Shown: positions 41,074 to 47,525 of the stretch, one piece after another
Position numbering within the stretch: the stretch's first letter is position 1
How the letters are laid out: each line of letters starts with the position of its first letter
Assembly: GCA_044506565.1 (NCBI GenBank)
Contig: JBIQKN010000018.1
Location: forward strand, 1 to 47,525
DNA length: 47,525 nt
Direction: 5' to 3'
Source of the DNA: Croceibacterium_A sp044506565
Lineage (GTDB): Bacteria; Pseudomonadota; Alphaproteobacteria; Sphingomonadales; Sphingomonadaceae
The notes under the pieces: model-generated
Database searches by the model: none
Seen by the model: only the letters and a program-made list of their open reading frames with translations
Told to the model about the DNA's origin: nothing
Program-made: the position numbers and the translations under genes

Positions 41074-41658
41074 ATGACGAACATTCGTTCCAAGACCTTC
41101 CTCGCGGACCTGATACGGCGGCATGCGCCGACCCGCGAGCAGCTGGAAAGCAATCGCTTCGTCCGGCCGTTCGCGCATCACGTCCTGCGGCCCGAGTTGT
41201 GGCGCTTCACCCGGCGCTCGGTTCCGCGCGGCGTGGCGGCGGGGCTGCTCGTCGGCATCTTCGCGCTGATCCCCGGCATCCAGATCGTCGGCGCCGCGCT
41301 GATGTGCGTGCCGAGCCGTGGCAACATCCCGCTGGCCGCGGCCATGACCTTCCTCAGCAACCCGGCGACGACCCCGCTCCTGCTCGCCGGATCGCTGTTC
41401 GTCGGCAACGGCCTCGGTTTTCATGCCGATCTCGCGTCGTTCCGGGCGCTCTATGATGACAGCGCCAGTATCGGCGAGTGGTTCGCCTGGCTGTTGTCCG
41501 ATGCCGCTCCGGCGGTGGTCATCGGCCTGCTGGTGATCGCGATCATTGCCGCGGCGGTCGGCTATCTCGCCTCCTCGTTCCTGTGGCGGGCCAACATCGG
41601 CCGCAAGTGGCATCGCCGGCAGGCCCGCCGCCGCAATTCGCCGCTGCCCGCCGAATGA
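41074..41658 (+). CDS. DUF2062 membrane protein
   Basis: This 194-residue protein has a basic N-terminus (LIRRHAPTREQLESNRFVRPF) and three hydrophobic helices, with the DUF2062 block GVAAGLLVGIFALIPGIQ and the NPATTPLLLAGSLFVGNGLG segment. The function of the family is unknown. Its stop overlaps the cckA start (ATGA at 41655-41658), so translation of the two is coupled. The pairing with cckA appears conserved in sphingomonads, though I infer this from memory. Confidence 0.88.
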   Translation: MTNIRSKTFLADLIRRHAPTREQLESNRFVRPFAHHVLRPELWRFTRRSVPRGVAAGLLVGIFALIPGIQIVGAALMCVPSRGNIPLAAAMTFLSNPATTPLLLAGSLFVGNGLGFHADLASFRALYDDSASIGEWFAWLLSDAAPAVVIGLLVIAIIAAAVGYLASSFLWRANIGRKWHRRQARRRNSPLPAE

Positions 41659-44044
41659 TGAAGAGCCTGGCAGCGCCGCGCAGTCCGCATGGGGTCGTGG
41701 ACCGGCTGGCGGTGGCCGCGGCGATCCTGGTCAGCGTGGCGCTGATCCAGCTGGTGGTCGGCAACGCCACGGTGACGCTCTCCTACGTCGGGGGGCTCGC
41801 GGTGCTCGGCCTCCTGGCCTACGCGGCAGCACGGCGCCGCCCGGCGCCGGCCGAGGACGTCGACGGCGGATCGCCGGACTGGTCGGTGACCGTCGCCGCG
41901 ATCGAGCAGCCGGGCATGGCGATCGCCGTGACCGACCGCGCCAACCGGCTGGTCTGCGCCAACACGGCTTACGAGCTGTGGTTCGGGTCGAGCCATGCTC
42001 CGCCCCGCCTCCCGGTCGATGCGGCATCGGCCGAGCAGCTCGCCAGGGCCGCGCGCGCGGCATGGCGCGAGGGCGAGAGTGCCGAGGTGACTGTGGCCGA
42101 CGGGCGCCAGTCTTGGGCCGGCGCCGCGCAGCGTGCCGGACGTGGCGACGACTACCTGATCTGGCGGTTCGCGCCGATCGTCCGCTCCGAACCGCTCGCC
42201 GGTATCGGTAAGTGGATCACCGGGCCGTTCGGCAGGATTCTCAGCGCCGCGGGGATCGAGGTCGCGCTGGTCGGCGCCGACGGGGCGATCCGCGCCGCGA
42301 GCACCGGCTTCGCCCGCCGCGCCGCGGGCGACGAGAATGCCAGCATGGCCGGGCTCGACTTCACCTCGCTGCTGCGCTCGGACGAGCGCGACCGGATCTA
42401 CTTCGCGCGCGAGGGCCGCAAGGGGCCGCCGCAGACGCTGGTCAACGTGCCGCTGACCGACCCGGATGCCGCGGAAACGCAGCGCGCGGGCGAGGCGCCC
42501 TCGCTGATGATGCTGCTCGACAGCGGTGTCGGGCTGGGGGGCTGGACCAGCGAGAGCCGCGGGCAGGCGCCGCAGCTCGAGGGCCTGCTCGAGCAGTTGC
42601 CGCTCGGCCTGGCGATGACCGACCGCGACGGCCATTTTCTGTTCGCCAACCCGGCCTTCCGGCGGGCTGCCGGGATCACCGGCAAGATGCCGCCCTATCC
42701 CTCGGACCTCGTCGTCCGCCAGGACAAGACGGCGATGTCCGACGCGGTCCGGCGCTTCGGGCAGGGCCCGGCGATGAGCGGCGACATCGCCGTGCGGCTG
42801 CGCAACGAGCCCGACGAGCCGGTCTCGATGGGGCTCGCGGGGGTCCGCGGGCTCGGCGAGCCGGCGGTGCTGCTGAGCCTGGCCGACACGACCGAGGAGA
42901 CGCGCCTCAAGCGGCAGGTCGCGCAGGCGACCAAGATGCAGGCGGTCGGCCAGCTCGCCGGCGGCGTGGCGCACGACTTCAACAACGTGCTGACCGCGAT
43001 CATCGGCTACTGCGACCTGATGCTGCTGCGGCACACGCCCGGCGACAGCGACTACGACGACATCCAGCAGATCAAGGCCAACTCGAACCGCGCGGCCTCG
43101 CTGACCCGCCAGTTGCTCGCGTTCAGCCGCCAGCAGACGCTGCAGCCCGAAGTGCTGCAATTGCCCGACGTGATCTCCGAGGTCAGCCAGCTGCTCAAGC
43201 GGCTGCTCGGCGCCAAGATCACGCTCAAGACCCATCATGACCGCGATCTCGGGCCCGTGCGGGCCGACCCGCGCCAGCTCGAGCAGGTGATCGTCAACCT
43301 CGCCGTCAACGCGCGCGATGCGATCCAGGCGCGCGGCGGCGAACACGCCTCGGGCACGCTGACCTTCACCACCCGCCGGGTGGTCGCCCGCGACGTGCGC
43401 CGGACGGGCAGCGAGATCATCCCGGCCGGCGACTATACGGTGCTGATCGCCGAGGACACCGGCGGCGGCATCCCGCCGGCCAACCTGCCGAAGATCTTCG
43501 AGCCGTTCTTCACCACCAAGGAGCAGGGCAAGGGCACCGGGCTCGGGCTGTCGACCGTCTACGGCATCGTCAAGCAGTCGGGCGGGTTCATCTTCGCCGA
43601 CAACGCCTTGGGCACCGACGGCAAGCCGAAGGGCGCGCGTTTCACGATCTACCTGCCGGTGCACCAGCCGAGCGAGGACGAGCTGCGCAAGGCCGAGACG
43701 GTCGAGCACAAGGGAGAATGGTCGGGCGGCGGGCGCATCCTGCTGGTCGAGGACGAGGACATGGTCCGCGCGGTCGCCGAACGCGCGCTGACGCGCCAGG
43801 GCTACACCGTGGTGACCGCCTCGGACGGTGACGAGGGGGTCGAGGCGATGCGGCGCAATCCCGACTTCGACCTGGTGGTCAGCGACGTGGTCATGCCGAG
43901 CATGGACGGCCCGGCGATGGCCCGCGAAATCCGCCATCTCGCGCCGGGGATCCCGGTGCTGTTCATGTCAGGCTACGCCGAAGAGCAGCTCCGGCGCGAG
44001 ATCGACATCGAGGGCATGCACTTCATCTCCAAGCCCTTCAGCGT
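41655..44044 (+). CDS. cckA: Hybrid histidine kinase CckA, 3' end lost in gap
   Basis: The 796 visible residues show two N-terminal membrane helices (about 15-60), PAS-type sensor regions (about 75-420), the H-box VGQLAGGVAHDFNN with His440, an ATPase domain (FEPFFTTKEQGKGTGLGLST) and a receiver domain with phospho-acceptor Asp744 in VVSDVVMP and Lys in ISKPFS. CckA drives phosphate through ChpT to CtrA in alphaproteobacterial cell-cycle and motility control. Only some ten to twenty C-terminal residues should be missing, lost in the N run that begins at 44045. It overlaps the DUF2062 gene by four bases. Confidence 0.93.
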
Positions 44045-44144
44045 NNNNNNNNNNNNNNNNNNNNNNNNNNNNNNNNNNNNNNNNNNNNNNNNNNNNNNNN
44101 NNNNNNNNNNNNNNNNNNNNNNNNNNNNNNNNNNNNNNNNNNNN
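44045..44144. other. Assembly gap of 100 N
   Basis: A second run of exactly 100 N, standing for unknown sequence. It cuts the last codons of cckA and abuts a short tandem repeat, the probable cause of the break. Apart from that repeat, the 44145-44310 stretch holds no supported gene. Confidence 0.97.
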
Positions 44145-44157
44145 CGTCTTCGGAATT

Positions 44158-44207
<50 letters not shown>

Positions 44208-44310
44208 CCCGCCTCCGCCTCTCGCCTCAAAAAAATCCCCAAACCTTCCCAAGGAATTTCCCCGCCCACGCGTCACAGCCCCGAAACCCAGGCTTTCAGG
44301 GAGAACCCGA

Positions 44311-45813
44311 ATGACCATCCGTGCCACTGCGATCGCTGCCGTTTCGGCGGTTGCGCTTACCACTGCGGCCTTGGCCCAGGCCGATCCCGACGCCACCGCC
44401 CAGGGGGACGTCTCGGTCACGATCTACAACAACGGCCAGGCGCTGGTGCAGGATGTGCGGCAGCTCAACATTGCCGCGGGGCGTAGCACGATCGCATTTC
44501 CCGACGTCTCGGCGATGATCCGGCCCGAGACCTTGAGCTTCGCTGCCGAGGGCACCGCGATCGTCGAGCAGAACTTCGATTTCGACCTGCTGACCCCGCA
44601 GAAGCTGATGGAGAAGGCGATCGGGCAGGAAGTCACGCTGCTACGCACCAACCCGGCAACCGGGCAGGAAACGCGCGAGCGGGCGACCGTGCTGTCGACC
44701 GCCGGCGGGGTGGTCATACGCGTAGGCGAGCGGATCGAGGTGCTGCGCGACGACGGGCTGCCGGTGCGGGTGATCTTCGACCGCGTGCCCCCGAACCTGC
44801 GGGCAAGGCCGACGCTGTCGGTCACGCTCGAGAGCCGCCGCGCCGGCAGCCGCCCGGCCTCGATCCGCTACCTGACGCCGGGGCTCGGCTGGTCGTCGGA
44901 CTACGTCGCGCTCTACGACGAACGGCGCGACACGATCGACATGCAGGGCTGGATCACGCTGACCAACACGACCGGCACGACGTTCCACGCTGCCAACACG
45001 TTGCTGGTCGCCGGCAATCCCAACGCCGGTGGCGGTGCTGCGGTCTACCGCGGCCGTCCCGCGCCGCCCCCGGGACGGACGACGGTTCCGGGCACCGCGA
45101 CCGCCGACCGCGAGCGGCTTGGCGACTTCTACCTCTACCCGATCGCCGAACGGACGACGATCGCCAACAACCAGACCAAGCAGGTCAGCTTCCTCGACGT
45201 GCAGGGCGTCCCCGCGCGCAAGGTCTACGGCCGCACGGTCGGCTGGCTGACCTCGGACGCGCAGCCGGTCAACGTGCTCAGCCAGATCGCGTTTTCGTCG
45301 AGCCGCGAGGGCGGACTGGGGGACGCGCTGCCGGCGGGCACGGTGCGGTTCTACCAGCGCGACCAGGCGGGCAACCCGCAGTTCATCGGCGAGAACGGCA
45401 TCGGCCACACCCCGATGGGCAGCGAGATGACTCTCGCCACCGGCGAGGCGTTCGACATCACGCTGCAGGCCGAGGTCGAGAGCCGCGACCGGATCACCTC
45501 CGACGAATACGAGCAAATGGCGCGCTACCGCGTGCGGATCGACGGCGAGCCGGAACGCACGATCGAGGTCGATCGCTCGGTGACCTACTGGCGCACGACG
45601 ATGCGCTACACGCTGACCAACGCCAAGCCCGAGCCGATCGAGGTCGAGCTTGTCCAGGGCGGGCTCGACCGCGGCTGGTGGTCGCGCGACTTCCGCGTCA
45701 CGCACGAGGACGTCCCCGGCGAGCAGCTCAACGCCGACCGGCGCAAGTACGTGATCAGCGTGCCGGCCAACGGCCGGCGCGAGGTCCGCGTCACTTACGC
45801 CACGCGCTACTGA
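44311..45813 (+). CDS. DUF4139 domain exported protein (copy 1)
   Basis: This is a 500-residue exported protein with a signal peptide of about 23 residues (ending ALAQ). It matches the DUF4139 pattern: VSVTIYNNGQALVQDVRQL at the start, LLRTNPATGQETRERATVLS, PGLGWSSDYVALYDE and the C-terminal VPANGRREVRVTYATRY. The domain is predicted beta-rich and of unknown function. AGGGAG upstream of ATG 44311 is a good ribosome site. A paralogue starts 12 bases downstream, so they form a two-gene operon. Confidence 0.83.
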   Translation: MTIRATAIAAVSAVALTTAALAQADPDATAQGDVSVTIYNNGQALVQDVRQLNIAAGRSTIAFPDVSAMIRPETLSFAAEGTAIVEQNFDFDLLTPQKLMEKAIGQEVTLLRTNPATGQETRERATVLSTAGGVVIRVGERIEVLRDDGLPVRVIFDRVPPNLRARPTLSVTLESRRAGSRPASIRYLTPGLGWSSDYVALYDERRDTIDMQGWITLTNTTGTTFHAANTLLVAGNPNAGGGAAVYRGRPAPPPGRTTVPGTATADRERLGDFYLYPIAERTTIANNQTKQVSFLDVQGVPARKVYGRTVGWLTSDAQPVNVLSQIAFSSSREGGLGDALPAGTVRFYQRDQAGNPQFIGENGIGHTPMGSEMTLATGEAFDITLQAEVESRDRITSDEYEQMARYRVRIDGEPERTIEVDRSVTYWRTTMRYTLTNAKPEPIEVELVQGGLDRGWWSRDFRVTHEDVPGEQLNADRRKYVISVPANGRREVRVTYATRY

Positions 45814-45824
45814 GGGCGCGGGCA

Positions 45825-47411
45825 ATGCGACGCGCCATCCTGACTGCGGCGCTGGCGCTGTGGAGCGCCGCCGCCGACGCCCGCGAGACGGCCGAGGCCT
45901 CGCCGCCGACCGCGCTCGCGGTGACGCTCTACCGCGATCCCGAGCGGGGTCCGCAGGACGCGATGGACCGCGAGTGGCCACGCGGTTTCGCGATGATCAG
46001 CGAGACGCGCACGGTGACGCTGCCTCCCGGCGAATCGACGGTCCGCTTCGAGGGTGTCGCCGAGGGAATGGTCGCGGTCTCGGCGATCGTCACCGGGCTG
46101 CCCGGCGGGGCGATCGAGAAGAACCGCAACGCCGACTTGCTGAGCCCGGCGGCGCTGGTCGACGGGACGCTCGGCAACCGGGTCACGGTGACGCGGACCA
46201 ATCCCGCGACCGGCGAGCAGGTCGCCGAGCCGGCGATCGTCCGCACGCGGGCCGACGGCGGGCTCGTGCTGCAGACGAGCCAGGGGTTCGAGGCGGTGCG
46301 CTGCGCCGGGTTGCCCGAACGGCTGGCGTTCGACCGGGTGCCGGCGGGCCTCTCGGCGCAGCCGGTATTCAGCATCGACACCCGCGACCCTCGCGGCGGG
46401 ACCTACACGGTCCAGCTGACCTATCTCGCCTGGGGCTTCGACTGGCAGGCGAACTATGTCGCCTCGCTGGCCGAGCCGGGGCGCGGCGACGAGGTCCGGT
46501 TCCGGCTGATGAGCTGGCTGACCCTGCTCAACGACAACGGGCAAAGCTTCCCCGACGCCGAGCTGCTGGTAGTGGCCGGAAAGCTCAACGTGGTCAGCGA
46601 CTTTCAACAGCTTGCCGACCCGCCGGATGCGCGGCGCCTGGCGCTGACCTGCTATCCGATCGGCAATACCGCGGCAGGATCGCCGGTCGAGATTCCACCA
46701 CCACCTCCTCCGCCGGCGCCCGCGCCGCCGCCGATGGCGGCCCAGTCGATCGTGGTGACCGGCATGGCACGCGAGGCTTTCGCGGATTCCGCGATGAAGG
46801 CAGTGGAAGAAGCGCTGGGCGATCTGAAGCTCTACCGCGTTCCCGAGCGCGTCACGGTGACGGCCAAGAGCCTCAAGCAGGTCGCATTTCTCGACCAGTC
46901 GACCGTCAGGGGTCGGCTGCTCTACGAATACGCCTGCACGCCATGGGACGACGATGACGAAGCGTCGTCCGCGGCGATGCTGGTGGTCTCGGTCAACGAC
47001 AAGGCCCACGGCCTCGGCATGGCGCTGCCGATGGGTGGGCTGGCGGTGTTCGAACCATCCTCGTACGGCGAGCAGCTCGTCGCCGAGGACAGCCTGCGCG
47101 ACCATGCCGAGGGGCAGGACGTCGAGCTCGAGCTGGCCGACAGCAGCCAGGTCTTCGGCCAGTGCATCGCGCAGCAGGGCGTCGACTACGAGCGGGATCC
47201 GAGCCGCTGGCTGCCGATGCAGGCCGTGCTCAGCAACGCCAATCCCGCCCCTGTCATCTTGCGCCTGGTCGTCGGTGCGCCGGCCGAATGGCAGGTGCGC
47301 GGGTTGCGAGGCACGCGGGTCAAGGACGGCGAGACGGTGGTCGAGGTCACCGTGCCGGGCAACGGCAGCCGCGAGGTGAGCTGGGAAGTGCGGCCGGCCG
47401 GAGTGCTGTAG
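45825..47411 (+). CDS. DUF4139-like exported protein (copy 2) with inserted Pro-rich segment
   Basis: This 528-residue protein is a diverged paralogue of the upstream gene: TVTRTNPATGEQVAEPAIVRT parallels LLRTNPATGQETRERATV, and the C-terminal VTVPGNGSREVSWEVRP parallels that of copy 1. A signal peptide ends near ADA (residue 19). Between residues about 285 and 325 it contains a run of prolines followed by QSIVVTGMAREAF, a segment resembling the start of TonB-receptor plug domains, absent from copy 1. Function unknown. It begins 12 bases after copy 1. Confidence 0.8.
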   Translation: MRRAILTAALALWSAAADARETAEASPPTALAVTLYRDPERGPQDAMDREWPRGFAMISETRTVTLPPGESTVRFEGVAEGMVAVSAIVTGLPGGAIEKNRNADLLSPAALVDGTLGNRVTVTRTNPATGEQVAEPAIVRTRADGGLVLQTSQGFEAVRCAGLPERLAFDRVPAGLSAQPVFSIDTRDPRGGTYTVQLTYLAWGFDWQANYVASLAEPGRGDEVRFRLMSWLTLLNDNGQSFPDAELLVVAGKLNVVSDFQQLADPPDARRLALTCYPIGNTAAGSPVEIPPPPPPPAPAPPPMAAQSIVVTGMAREAFADSAMKAVEEALGDLKLYRVPERVTVTAKSLKQVAFLDQSTVRGRLLYEYACTPWDDDDEASSAAMLVVSVNDKAHGLGMALPMGGLAVFEPSSYGEQLVAEDSLRDHAEGQDVELELADSSQVFGQCIAQQGVDYERDPSRWLPMQAVLSNANPAPVILRLVVGAPAEWQVRGLRGTRVKDGETVVEVTVPGNGSREVSWEVRPAGVL

Positions 47412-47460
47412 ACTCGGCTTCGCATCGGACCTAGCCTCCGGCGCGGGGGGCCGAGGCTCG

Positions 47461-47525
47461 ATGAACCTCTTTCTGCGCTTCAGCGATGACGAGACCGAGC
47501 GCGCCTACCTGCGCGCCGAACGAAC
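47461..47525 (+). CDS. Start of an unidentified gene (cut by window edge)
   Basis: ATG 47461 follows a GAGG site and opens a frame MNLFLRFSDDETERAYLRAER that runs off the window. Twenty-one residues are too few to assign a family. The ribosome site and the 49-base spacing after the DUF4139 gene support a real start. Confidence 0.5.
   Translation, partial: MNLFLRFSDDETERAYLRAER

Noticed and set aside
41562..43937. Long open frame on the minus strand opposite cckA
   Set aside because: No motifs and Arg/His/Leu-rich composition typical of an antisense frame in GC-rich DNA; CckA motifs are unambiguous on the plus strand.

Overview
The window is about 47.5 kb of very GC-rich bacterial chromosome with dense coding and little intergenic DNA. 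Gene content points to an alphaproteobacterium of the order Sphingomonadales (Sphingomonadaceae or Erythrobacteraceae). The strongest marker is a run slt - dapA - [five-kilobase block] - smpB - DUF2062 - cckA, where CckA is the alphaproteobacterial cell-cycle kinase. This assignment is inference from protein recognition. Two runs of exactly 100 N (6945-7044 and 44045-44144) look like fixed-length scaffold gaps, so this is a draft assembly. No rRNA, tRNA, CRISPR, prophage or insertion sequence was seen, and no gene-free stretch exceeds 300 bases.

Layout. 1-3315 (minus): start of argG, a secreted protein with an LRAT-like NCxHFV motif, a PQQ-type sugar dehydrogenase and a cyclopropane-fatty-acid synthase. 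3377-3823 (plus): a DUF1801 protein. 3839-6016 (minus): an overlapping three-gene operon of a pteridine-reductase-like SDR, a membrane cytochrome b and a molybdopterin oxidoreductase. 6097-11456: a copper-handling region with a DUF2946 protein, a Met/His-rich outer-membrane protein broken by a gap, a MerR regulator, a His-rich barrel-like protein and a CopA-type ATPase. The MerR gene and the barrel/ATPase operon share a divergent MerR-type promoter. 11460-15651 (minus): a coupled pair (glycine-zipper protein and ClpP-like periplasmic protein), then cinA/pncC followed by NAD+ synthase. In this genome NadE carries an extra N-terminal XRE-type helix-turn-helix, and a perfect inverted repeat lies just before its start codon.

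15737-28628: small proteins, an amidohydrolase, a methyltransferase, a PhzF protein, a 1038-residue serralysin-like RTX metalloprotease, a second cyclopropane synthase, a retropepsin-like protease, a septation-protein-A-like membrane protein coupled to rlmN, and an outer-membrane barrel protein. 28725-32481: an IalB-like protein, the yqiJ-yqiK flotillin pair, a 67-residue protein and greB. 32529-41012: slt and dapA, then a block holding an acyl-CoA-dehydrogenase-like flavoprotein, a DUF885 metallopeptidase, a small basic protein and an S9 peptidase, then smpB. 41074-47525: DUF2062, cckA (3' end lost in a gap), a heptanucleotide repeat, two tandem DUF4139 proteins and the start of another gene.

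The most interesting items are the HTH-NadE fusion with its candidate operator next to pncC, the mismatch between a mercury-type MerR operator and a copper-type operon, the pteridine reductase / cytochrome b / Moco enzyme operon, the exact 108-bp higher-order repeat in the RTX protease, and a REPIN-like repeat that supplies a stop codon to a peptidase gene.
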